Below, in pieces: positions 1-10,700 of a DNA stretch of 64,000 bases (its first letter is position 1; every line of letters starts with the position of its first letter). Origin of the DNA: Cliona cf. orientalis (lineage: Eukaryota; Porifera; Demospongiae; Clionaida; Clionaidae); contig OZ005706.1 of NCBI GenBank assembly GCA_963930775.1, forward strand, positions 4,144,545-4,208,544. The letters run 5' to 3'. The notes under the pieces are model-generated. The model had not been told where the DNA came from. It worked only from the letters and a program-made list of their open reading frames with translations, and searched no databases. A program made the position numbers and the translations under genes.

Positions 1-926
1 CACTTCACACTTGTGAGGTGCTCGGCTTTCCAGTCATGTCAGAGGAGGTTGTTGGCCCAAGCACGGTCTTGGAGTTCCTGGGCTTTGTCATAGATACAGC
101 TGCAATGGAGATAAGGCTACCCAAGGAAAAGCTGCATCACCTAAAGTCCCTCCTTCGGGCCTGGATCTCCAGAAGGTCATGCACAAAATGGGAACTCTTG
201 TCACTAATTGGAAGCCTGCAGCATGCGGGTGCTGTAGTGAAGCCGGGTCGGATATTTCTCCGAAGAATGATCGATCTTTCGAAACGACAAATTCACCTAG
301 ATGCCCCCTTGCGGCTGAATACAGAGTTCAGAGCTGATCTGCGTTGGTGGGCTACCTTCATTGGGTTATGGAACGGAGTATCGATAATTTCTGCTCTCTG
401 TCGTCGACTAGTAGATGCTTGGCTAACCTCGGATGCGTCTGGATCTTGGGGATGCGGAGCCTATTTTCACCGGTGTTGGTTCAATATCTCGTGGGTAGCA
501 TGTCCTTCGTGGACAAATGTCCCTATCGCAGTAAGGGAACTGTTGCCCATCGTCATATCCTGCGCTTTATGGGGCCATCAAATGAGAAGTCTTCATGTTC
601 GGTGTCGGTGTGATAATGCTGCAGTAGTGGTAATGATCAATAAGCATACCAGCCGGCACCCAATTGCCACTCATCTGCTAAGATGTTTATTTTTCATCTG
701 TGCAAAACATGCTATCAGTTTGACTGCAGAACATCTGCCCAGGCACTTAAACGTAGCTGCTGATGCATTGTCAAGAGGCAACGTGCCAGGCTTCCATCAA
801 GCAGTGCCATTTGCGGAGGCATCACCTTCCGCAATTCCTCCAGAGCTACTGGATGTGTTAATAAGTCGTCAACCAAACTGGCTATCTGCGGAGTGGTCGG
901 AGGCTTTTCAGATGTGCCTCTTTTGA
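1..926 (+). CDS. DIRS/Ngaro-type reverse transcriptase thumb and RNase H domains (5' end outside window)
   Basis: The reading frame is open from the window edge to the TGA at 924-926. It starts inside the reverse transcriptase, just after the catalytic YLDD region, with the conserved stretch leading to FLGF. The RNase H domain follows, with [12 protein letters not shown] (Asp), VRELLPIV (Glu), CRCDNAAVV (Asp) and NVAADALSR (Asp) in the expected order. The enzyme would copy the element RNA and degrade the RNA strand. No stop breaks this part. It lies 150 bp upstream of the recombinase, as in Ngaro and DIRS elements. The visible part is about 305 residues; complete pol proteins of this class are roughly twice that or more. 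Confidence 0.8.
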   Translation, partial: LHTCEVLGFPVMSEEVVGPSTVLEFLGFVIDTAAMEIRLPKEKLHHLKSLLRAWISRRSCTKWELLSLIGSLQHAGAVVKPGRIFLRRMIDLSKRQIHLDAPLRLNTEFRADLRWWATFIGLWNGVSIISALCRRLVDAWLTSDASGSWGCGAYFHRCWFNISWVACPSWTNVPIAVRELLPIVISCALWGHQMRSLHVRCRCDNAAVVVMINKHTSRHPIATHLLRCLFFICAKHAISLTAEHLPRHLNVAADALSRGNVPGFHQAVPFAEASPSAIPPELLDVLISRQPNWLSAEWSEAFQMCLF

Positions 927-1075
927 GTTGCGGACCATGATCTAGTTCAAATTGGCTATAGTGCTAGCTATTTCCTGTTTTCATGTGCATAAGGGTTCGA
1001 TTGTTAATTATCAATTGTTCTCTCTTCATCTATAATTAATAGATGCGATTATTATGATAATGTGGTTATCCAGAA

Positions 1076-2053
1076 TGGATGAAGTCTCAAACAGCGGCGG
1101 ATCACTTTTTCTCTAAAGGGCTGGCGCAGTCAACCATTAAGACATATGCAGCGGGAGTTAAGAGATATACAGCTTACTGTGCGAGAGTTGGGAAGGCTCC
1201 TCTCCCCACTTCAGAGGACTTGATGTCGGGATTTGTGGCAACACTGGCGAAGGAAAATTTATCCTATGCGTCAATTCGAACCTACCTATCGGCGATTTGA
1301 TACCATCAGATTTCCTGTGGCTGTGGGGATCCACACATTTCCCAGATGTCATGATTGGAATATGTGTTGAAGGGTATTCGGAAGGATGAAGCACACAATC
1401 AGGCTGTCAGACAGGTCCGAGTTCGACAACCATTGACCCCTGGCATCCTTAAGCGGCTATTTGAAGTTTGGAAGAAACTTCCAATCATCCGGGATGCAAA
1501 AATGTTGTGGGCTGCAACCTGCCTAGTGTTCTTCGGATTCTTGAGAGTGGGGGAATTTACTTCACCTTCGGGTACCTCGTTCGATAAAGAGATCCATCTC
1601 TCGCTAGCAGATGTATCAGTGGATTGTTCATCTGCTCTCCGCATGCTCTTTGTTCGGTTGAAGCAGTCCAAGACGGATCAGCTGAGACGAGGAGTGGCAA
1701 TTGTCTTGGGGAAATCGGAGCAGTTTCCTCTGTGCCCCCTTTCCGCCGTATTGAGTTATCTGGTGGTGAGGGGTAAGACGGCGGGACCTCTCTTTATATG
1801 GAAGAGTGGTCTATTTTTAACTCGAGAGAATTTTGTCGCAGCGGTGAGAAGGGCATTTGAGGCAGCGGGCCTTGAAGCGTCAGACTTCAACGGACACAGT
1901 TTCAGGATTGGAGCAGCGACAACAGCGGCATCAAGAGGAATGGAGGACAGCATGATTAAGACGTTAGGTCGCTGGGAGAGCGATGCTTACCAACGATATG
2001 TAAGAATTCCAAGGCAAAAGTTGGCGTACTACACTAAAGTCTTAGCTAATTAG
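1076..2053 (+). pseudogene. Tyrosine recombinase of the Ngaro-like element, with two in-frame TGA codons
   Basis: This is a phage-integrase-type (tyrosine) recombinase that would integrate circular element DNA. The N-terminal SAM-like domain is visible (GLAQSTIKTYAAGVKRYTAY). The catalytic domain shows the first Arg in FGFLRVGEF, Lys in KQSKTD, HSFR for the H-x-x-R box, LGRW and the nucleophile Tyr in AYQRYVR. The frame is the same throughout but is broken by TGA at 1298-1300 and 1352-1354. Both sit where I expect Arg from the family, so each may be a CGA to TGA change. Length without the stops is about 325 residues, normal for the family. Confidence 0.85.
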
Positions 2054-2187
2054 ATCTAATTTTAGGATTGGGTTAACTGGCAGTCATCCGGGGGGATGTG
2101 AAAAGTGTGTCTTGCATTAATACTCAATAATGATAAGAACAAAAAATTAATAATACAATGTTTTCTGGCTTGGGGGGAAATGTTGCT

Positions 2188-2441
2188 TGGATGGTTAGGG
2201 GAAGTGGGAGCACCTCCCCTTGGTGTCATATGGCCCCCAAGCCTTTCACAGAGGAGGCGGCCCCTCAGCTGCTAGTGCAAGATTGGCCGGGACTTCCGGT
2301 AGGCAGTCGCGCTAGTAGAGCGGGGGGCCCAGGCCAGCCAGCACTGCATGCTCCTGGGCTTCCTGCAAGTACTTACTCCGGCAGTCAAGCCGGCGGCCTC
2401 GGAGACTTAATCCTTGGCGAAGGGAATAGAAGCATAATTAA
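2188..2441 (+). repeat. Split direct repeat B1 of the Ngaro-like element
   Basis: This 254-bp block is repeated at 2927-3180 in the same orientation with only two differences that I can see (CTTCCGG against CTTCTGG, and AGTACTTAC against AGTAGTTAC). Both copies start at TGGATGGTTAGG and end at AGCATAATTAA. It follows the recombinase by about 130 bp. The long open frames inside it are repeat-encoded by chance. Confidence 0.9.
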
Positions 2442-2926
2442 ATGAGGTTTAAATGCAAGCATTTAAAGCGAGTTAATTAAATGATGGGACCCTTCCACTG
2501 AACCGTGCAGCCCTAGGGCTGCGCAATGTGCGCATGCGCAATGGGGACAGCGCCAGCTTGTCAAGAGCTATGTCTGGCTGAATTACCGAATGGCAGCCCT
2601 TGCGTGAGCTTGCAATCCCCTGGGCTTGTACGAGCAAGTTACCAGGGCTGTCGCGGCACTGTCGATGCAGGCCATAATGTCTTGTCTGTGCTGGTCAGGC
2701 TAGATGCGCCGGGCGCCGGCACAAGTCCTACTACTTAAAGGCCTGATGGCGAGCAGGCTGAGTATGAGTTGAAGCCTGAGAAGAAGCGAAGTGCAAGGAA
2801 GGAGTCGATTCTTACCCACCCTTCCCTCCCGTCATCGTATTAACATTTTAATTTCGTTAATTTCTTAATTTTATTCTCCGCCAGGTCGCGGGCCTTGGCG
2901 TGATTAGCCTGGATACGCCGTAGTGC
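2442..2926 (+). repeat. Internal unit A2 between the split direct repeats
   Basis: This 485-bp unit lies between the two B copies. In Ngaro/PAT elements the unit in this position duplicates the left end of the element. The left end is outside the window, so this cannot be confirmed here. No protein is recognised in it. Confidence 0.55.
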
Positions 2927-3180
2927 TGGATGGTTAGGGGAAGTGGGAGCACCTCCCCTTGGTGTCATATGGCCCCCAAGCCTTTCACAGAGGAGGCGGC
3001 CCCTCAGCTGCTAGTGCAAGATTGGCCGGGACTTCTGGTAGGCAGTCGCGCTAGTAGAGCGGGGGGCCCAGGCCAGCCAGCACTGCATGCTCCTGGGCTT
3101 CCTGCAAGTAGTTACTCCGGCAGTCAAGCCGGCGGCCTCGGAGACTTAATCCTTGGCGAAGGGAATAGAAGCATAATTAA
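2927..3180 (+). repeat. Split direct repeat B2, right end of the Ngaro-like element
   Basis: This is the second copy of the 254-bp block. The match to B1 stops sharply at 3180 after GCATAATTAA, and the next bases are a (TA/CA)n run unlike what follows B1, so 3180 is taken as the element boundary. Confidence 0.88.
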
Positions 3181-4744
3181 CATATATATATACATATACA
3201 TATACATATATCTATCCCATTCGCACAGTTCATACCTGTTTATGTGGGGCTCGCTCAGGCTCGCCCCAGTTATCATTGTGGGTGTGGCACATTGTCATGC
3301 ATGCGCGTCAAATATTCACGCCAGCGAATATTTGAATAGCAACGTTCAGATCGAACGTGGCTATATTAATATTATAGGCCGGAATGCTAGTGGTGTGATT
3401 TTGGACTGCTATAGATGTGTTACTGGTGTCTCCAGCCTCGTCCCCAGGCCTTCTTTGGAGTCTCTTGTTGTACAAAGGTGCTACATTACGCAAGATATGG
3501 TAATTTGTTTGTACAGACGTTTAGTACATGTATAAACTGTAGCATAATTATTATTGCATCTTTGTATGACAGAAGACACCACCAACACATTTACAGTAGT
3601 CCAAAACAACTCATTTTCAAGCGATTTGCTTCCCAGCACACGTTCCGCACATAGCGCGAATATTTTGGATAAAAATGTTAACAGATTTGCGCATGCGCAA
3701 AACATGCCACACCCACAATATTCTTTTCAGTAGCATGAGTAGTGAGATCGAAACGCATCCCTCATCCAATCAAAGTATCACGTACCCCCTACTTCAGATA
3801 AACTAGACCCCTCCTCGAAATCAAACACACCCCTCCTTGATCCTCCAGCGAAAGTATGTGACCCCTACTCCAAATAAATTAGATGCCCTCCTCGAGGATC
3901 AAAATGCACCCCAAAGTATGACCCCCTACTCCAGATGAGCTAGATCCCTCCTTGAGGATCAAAACACAACCCTCCCCCCAGTGAAGTATGATCCCCCTAC
4001 TCCAGATGAGCTAGACCCCTCCTTGAGATCAAAACGCACCCCTCCTCCACAAAAGTGGTATCCTCCAACTGAAAAGCACCCCCTCCAGTCAAAACCACCC
4101 CCCCCTTAGTGAAGTCACCCTCCTCCAAACAGTGACCGTACTTTTGACACTATCCACCCCTCATATTTTACACATTGATGACATAAAAGTGCGTGGACAA
4201 GCACTATTGTGCAATGTGCGAGCAGCTGGAATTAAAAATTGGCTGAATCCTGGGGTCTTTATATAGACTGATAGTAGAAGGGGCAACCATCAAATCTATA
4301 TCTACGCTATGCACAAAGGTTCACCCCCTCCATGGCCCTAGTAATCATATTAAATAGTACATAATATATATAATTTATCATACTGCTTGGCTGCATTGAC
4401 GGGAACGTCCAATTTTCTACTCAGCCATTTGTATGTGACCTGAGAACGAAGAGAAAAAAGCATGTACTCGCGTGCTCTTAGTAATTTTAATATAATATTA
4501 TGCCTACTGAATTATTGAATGATTCCCTAAGATCCTTACTATCTTCTCTTCGTCCTGAACATATGCTTGAATATTTTCTAGGTACAAGCTGTCTCCCAGC
4601 ATGATCACGGTCACCGTCTTCGTGATGCGCGGAAACCTCTCCGTTGAAATAATTATTATTTGCAGTGCCCCCCCCCCCCCCGGGAATCTAATCCTCACGC
4701 GGGACGAGCATTTCATCATTTCATGTCAGCATTGTAAAACGGCG
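3181..4744. other. Gene-free stretch upstream of PPP6C with a TA/CA microsatellite, a GC-rich palindrome and a degenerate tandem array
   Basis: A TATATATACATATACATA-like run occupies 3181-3213. A GGGGCTCGCTCAGGCTCGCCCC palindrome-like segment sits near 3246; versions recur at about 21853, 41039 and 59750. A tandem array fills about 3771-4140, and a run of 15 C lies just upstream of the PPP6C start codon (about 4667-4681). No gene is seen. The PPP6C promoter is presumably within the last part, but no clear core element is visible. Confidence 0.5.
3771..4140 (+). repeat. Degenerate tandem repeat of about 60-bp units, rich in CCCCT
   Basis: About five or six imperfect units carry ACCCCCTACT, CAGATGAGCTAGACCCCTCC and a GATCAAAACGCACCCC-like segment in fixed order. 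Units differ by substitutions and small indels, so the array is old. Confidence 0.75.
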
Positions 4745-7700
4745 ATGGGTATTGTTACTATTTCTGATGTTGATAGATGGATTGAAACCGCCAAAAAGTG
4801 CCAATATCTGCCTGAGAATGATTTAAAAGTGAGTTACGTGTTGAAAACCTACTGAATAGAAATGTATTCTAATTAATGCACTCCACTTTAACCGAAAGAA
4901 ATTGTGTGACTACGTATGTGATCTTTTGTTGGAAGAATCTAATGTTCAACCTGTATCTACTCCAGTCACTGTGTGTGGAGATATTCATGGACAGGTTTGT
5001 ATATAAAACTAGAGCTCGGTAGAGCACATACCCCGCGCGCACATTGCACAATGGGCTATTCCAGTTAATAAAGATACACCCTATTGAGGAACGATAATTG
5101 TATCCTGAGGGGGTAGCTTGATTTGATGAAGTCTTGGGGGGTGTTGAGGCTATTTTAATGATGTACTGGGGGTAAAATGGTGCATTTTAACGATGTCTTG
5201 GAGGTCACTGCCTCCATTTTAATTAAGTCTTCTGGGGGAAATTTATCTGATTACTTGTCTTCAGGGGAACTGGAAAAGTGTTCCTCAACAGGGGTGTATT
5301 CTTATTAACTGTACTGGCCCAATCTATAGAGTTGCTTTTGTGTGCATGGCTATAATTATTTTTGTGAACTTCAGAAAATTAGTGGAAATGCTGCTTAGTT
5401 ATAGTCTCGCGGAGCCAGACCCTTACTCCCCCCGCGTAAGGGTCTGGCTCCGCGAGACTAGCTTAGTTGTACGTAGCTACCAGAGGTCCCAGTGACAAAA
5501 AGCACTCTCTCTGCACCAGATCTAGACTACTAGGAGATATGAACTGATACTTCCAATATTTTGTTGTATTAGTATAGCCATCTTACCTTTAGTATGATTT
5601 GGTTCCATAGGGCTGCAGATTTCAGCTCTGTCAGCGGATCTGGATAGACTATAGTCTGTACATTTCACGAGCATTATTAATTTCAACGATCTTTACCAGT
5701 CATAATTATGTTAGTTGTGCGAATGAGCAGAAAACACAATGGGCATGCATTATGCATTGAGTACAGGCACTGTCGATAGGCGTGGTTACGTTAGCCAACA
5801 AAAAGGCACTATTTACATGTATGACGCCTGTGGACCGTGTCCATCGATTTCACACACAATGAAGCCAGTTTTTCACCGAATTCGATTGATTTGTTATGCT
5901 TACGAGTCGCTTAGATGCCTATATCTCGAGATATGGCGATTTTTGTGCTCACGATAACAACAACAACGACACAACTGATTACTTTACTCCTTGCGCATGC
6001 GCGCGGGGTAATAATATTATTATACTGTATGAAATAGGAACATGCAGTTTTGATATTACAATAATACTTATTCCACACAGTTTTATGATCTTCAAGAACT
6101 GTTCAGAACTGGTGGGCAAATACCAGATACGGCGTATGTATTCATGGTATGATATGAGTGTGTATACTTGTGATTTACACTGCAATTGGTGTTATGGGCG
6201 TACAGGATGTCACCTATATGCATACTTTCTCATGGCAAGATCAGAAGGATCAAATTTGATGTTATAAATATATACCATGCTTGGGCCTTATCTTGTTGAC
6301 TGGACCACTCCCCTTGTGCATTATTACTGGATGTACCGTATAGCGGGAAACTTTCGAAGGAGAGAACTTCACGAATTTCATGGTGTGTGAGCCACCTAGG
6401 AATTTAGGCATTCCTCTGTCAATTATCTGCAAAATGCTCTCTTCTACTGATCAGTGAAAGTTTTCTCTGCAAAATGCTCACTTGTACTGATCTGTGAAAG
6501 TTTTCTCCCTTGAAAAAGTTCCTGGTTTACCGTAATGCGTTACCGGTACACTGAAAGGAGCTACATGTAGGATCTGGCCACTCAGACATGGTTTCTATGA
6601 TAGATGTTAGAATGTGAACATGACAAATCAGATTTCAGTGCAGTATAGTCATGTGTAACTAAAATTAATGCATTTCTTTGATATTAATACTTAATACCTC
6701 ACTGGATAGCCTCGTCCCCAGTCTCCCTGATCTCTTTCAACTCGCGCGAGAGAAAAGGGGGAACCTGGTAAGCAAAGTCACGTGAAGTGCATCATAAACA
6801 ATTAAAATTAGCAAACATGGCGACTAAAACCGCAGGCTTTTTAAAATCGACAAAAACACCATCTGGAATAGATTAAAAGGATTGCGTGTTCACGAAATCC
6901 TAGCTAGTACCATGCCTCTCTAGAACATTCTGGGTGACGACAAACCTTTTTTTGATGATAGGTCTTGAGCGTCCATGTGGCAACTTGGAATTGTTCAGCC
7001 AAAAAATAGTGCTCAAATAGCCAAGAGGTCACGTTAAATCACTTGTAGTCAACCGCTACGGTATCCTTGTCCATCCCTCACTCTGTCAAGCTTGAGTCTC
7101 TTCGCCCTTGGTTTGTTCTGCAGATTGAAGCACTCTGTGCTGGCGCCCGTACCCGTGACGTACTAACTGTTCACCACGCACGATTATAATACAGTTCTAC
7201 CATGATTCTACCTAGAAGTTGCGCACGTGATTTTGCTTACCAGGCTTTCCCCTTATTCTTCATGTAACATTGAAAACATGGGAGTGGCCTGGGGACGAGG
7301 CTAGCACTGCATGCACGCACCGATACATGTACATGTACATGTACACGTACGATACAGTACAGAGATGATGGAATCTTTGTCAAATATAGAAGTCTAGTCT
7401 GCGATAACTTCTGCTGCTATAAATCTGGGCTACAGACCTCGCCTCTTGCTTCGCTTGAGGCTCAGTGACATGCTCAGCTGGCCTCTCAAAATGCACGGCT
7501 CTTTGCCATTTATTCAAGAATGTATCTCTATGGCCACACTATAATTCTGACCAATTGTACGTGAGCCTTCTGAACTTGTGGCAGGGCATGTCTATTGTGC
7601 CCTCCAAGTAAGGACATGGACTATACATGTACTAAGGAAATGCTCTGAAAAGTATCTTTTGTTGTATATACCGTGGTGCCCTCGGTTAAACAATTTGGCC

Positions 7701-10700
7701 TGCGTGGGTGCTTACCCAGGATAAAACTTGCATACGTTTGTATAAATATGGAAGAGCTCTGTTACATTGACCCCTTGTTATGTGCTACATGTACATGGGC
7801 ACTTACATGGGAGTGGGCACTTGCCTAGGACATTGCAGTTTGTAGTGTAGTAATTGAAAGCTCATACCGTATAGCCGGAAAATTTGGCGGTTTGGCTGTC
7901 TATATTACAACCGCCAAATTAAAATCCGCCAAAATTTTCTACTCGCGTGTATACGTATGGCGATCCCGTACCGAACCGCCAAATCCGCCAAAATGCTTGT
8001 AATAGCGATTTTGGGCTCAACCGCCAAATTTAATTCCCGCCAATATTTCCGGCTATACAGTATACTAATTCCATAGAAGGAGAGAGTGTGTGTATGAGCC
8101 ATATTTCCCTCCCTTAGGCTACTCATAGTGATTCCAACCAACCAGAATCACTGTTTCACTTCACATGAAAAACTTATTACATCCCTCGTCCCTCATGAAA
8201 ACTGTGCTACTGTATGCTACCTTAGACACATTGACGAACTGCATGTGCTCCGTATTACATACTATTGGGGTGCATGGTTTGAGCCAGTTGACCCAGACAT
8301 GACCTTCACCTAGACTGAATAGCAAAATCCCCTCAGGGTATGAGCTCGCCAAAGAAAGCGAACTGTGAGAATTACCGTATACATGTACACGTATGAACAC
8401 AGCGATTCTTAGAATAAGCTCTGAAATAGTTCATAACAGTATGATCGGAAGCTATTGCTGGAAGTAAAAATAGCCGACTTCTTGGCAAGACTCGCTTCGA
8501 AGTCAAGGTCAAGAGTCTGAACCCGTCTCAGTGGAACATCGCAGTGTTGAGTATAGCTGATCTCGTGCAGCTGGCTATCCGAAAATAGGTTGGTAAATTA
8601 GTTCTATAGCCATGTAGAGCATGGAACACTCTTGATCGAACGGTGTCATCTTTTTTGGGTGCATGCGCTTATTAGACGATACTTAATAACAGGAAGGAAG
8701 CATGTGCTTATTAAAAAAATATGCGCTTAATAAGCATGTGCGCTTATTAACCAGACTTTACTGTAATATGTGGAGGTTAAAGGCAATGATCATAAACACT
8801 TGTAAATGAAACAATTATTAAATTATGCATGAATTCATTCGACACAATTTGGGCAGTCCTAAGTGGAACCAAATTTTGATTCTGGTACAAGCTTTACACA
8901 AGTGAAGTGATACCATTCAGAACATGACATGCGAATTGTTACATAACGTTAATTTTTATGAGCAGCCTACGAAAGCAGTATACTCTAAACTTTGTCGACG
9001 ACTTACATGAAGCTTTTCAGGCTCGTACAGGGCTACCTTGCATGCTATCAAATTTTGTTGTGTCCCTTTTCTCTATATAAACTGTCAGTGGCTGGGGTGT
9101 GCTCGAAACCTAATACCAACTGTGAAGGATTGAGTCCCTCACAGAATAGGCATATGCCAAGGCAAAGAGACCACAGCTTGCAGCATCTCTCTGCTGTTGA
9201 ACCTCTGGGAATAAAATGTAGACAAATTTGGACTGACATCAACTGTTTAAGAGTGTGGCGATAGACTCCTTGGTCGAAATACACACATCACCTGTCCTCA
9301 TACTGTCGTAAACTTTCACCATGAAGCGCAGTAGCCACGCCTATAAGAGCACCAGCTTTTCGCACCTCGCTTTTGGCCTGAGGATGACTAGAGTATCTAG
9401 TCGAAATGTCGGCAAGTATTACGGAGCAGTTAAGTTGTCCAAAAAGAATCCTCATTTTTTATGCAACTTTCACCATGTTTGACTTGCAGCCTATGGTCAT
9501 GACACATACCCAATGTGAACCATACATATTCAAAATTTGAACAAATGATGGTTCACTTTCAGGAGTATTTGCCCAACTTTAATTAGTCGATCATTCAGCC
9601 ACCTGTGTTCTTGTTGCAATCTGTCTAGGTCAGCTTGTGTTAGCTTCTCATAGCCAATACCGGTGATTTCGCACCCAAAACCAAAATATTGATAGTGGTG
9701 AAATACCACCGCTCGGGGTACCTAATCACCATGACAGTACAGTGAAGTTGAGGGTCTCTTTGTTTTGCTTTATGGTTTGTTTACTGTATAATATAAGAAG
9801 AGACGTGCGCCTCGCTGTGGACCAATCAGATGGGGTATATACTGTACTCGCTTAATTATTTGAACATTCTAGTAGCCCGAACTGCAAGTTTTGGTGATTT
9901 ATTTCCTTCCTAAATAAATTTTATCAAATGTCTTGAATTTTACGTTTTCTCACCCGTTTCAATCAACCAAACGTCCACGTTGTGGCAGGAGTTTGAGACA
10001 ACTCTTCTACGTTTATTGAAGAGTGTGGCTACCACATTTTGGACAGCATCTAAGAGCGGAAGTTTCACTGACAGCGATCATTTTGCGATTGCTCAGAGCA
10101 CAGCAACACTAGAGCCAACAACAATAAACTGTAGTTGGAGATTGATTGCTGTTTCATTGACCCTAGTACTTTCTCCCTTTTTCACCGGATTCATTCTATT
10201 TTCACTCAAACAAGCCACTGGCTGAATTTATTTATTTTTTATTTGATGTGAACGACAATATTCACAATTATTTTGGCCATTCGGATAATTAGAGCGAGTA
10301 CAGTAACACTTGCTGCCCAGTTGCCGGGGATTTATGGCATTCTTTTCCTTGGGCTACACCCTCGGACTTGGATTGGTTTACTGCCATAAATCCTGGGCAA
10401 CTGGGCAATAGCTATTACTCACGAATTTTTCACTATTGAAAAGTTTTCATTTTGCGCGAAGTGACCATTTTTTTCGCAAAAATTGTTTTCCTGTAGTAAC
10501 TTACATGAATATATATTATTTCGTGTATTTGATATTAATGAAAATATTACCATAGGTTGGGCTTTAATTGCGTGATTTAATAATTGCAAAGTAGGCTTTT
10601 CAAGCTACAAATGTTGCGAATCTAATAAATGCGTATAATGCACGCAGCCAAGCCACACCCCTCAATCATGGTACGAGGGTGTGGCCAGCTAGGCTCAACA

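Larger units (their letters stand above)
1..3180 (+). mobile_element. Ngaro/PAT-like tyrosine-recombinase retrotransposon, 3' part
   Basis: The order is a DIRS-type reverse transcriptase/RNase H ORF (1-926), a tyrosine recombinase (1076-2053), then a 254-bp block (2188-2441), a unique block (2442-2926) and a second copy of the 254-bp block (2927-3180) that ends the element. This B1-A2-B2 layout is the split-direct-repeat structure known for the Ngaro and PAT groups of tyrosine-recombinase retrotransposons; it predicts a copy of the 2442-2926 block at the left end, outside the window. The gag-like ORF and left end are not visible. The recombinase has two nonsense codons, so this copy is probably immobile. 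The ORF and repeat layout are seen; the subgroup is inferred. Confidence 0.82.

Noticed and set aside
2158..2445. Open frame of 95 codons and its near copy at 2930-3535
   Set aside because: Both are translations of the split direct repeats of the Ngaro-like element; the shared sequence is explained by the DNA repeat.
3181..3213. TATATATACATATACATA run as a promoter
   Set aside because: It is a simple microsatellite at a transposon boundary, 1.5 kb from the PPP6C start.
5979..6267. Open frames on both strands around PPP6C exon 3
   Set aside because: Only the 66-nt exon (6081-6146) has family signal and splice sites; the longer frames are shadows.
9360..9470. CCTGAGGATGA...TCGAAATGTCGG motif as a LINE gene
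   Set aside because: It resembles the tail of several retroelement 3' UTRs, but no reverse transcriptase lies upstream, so only the motif is noted.
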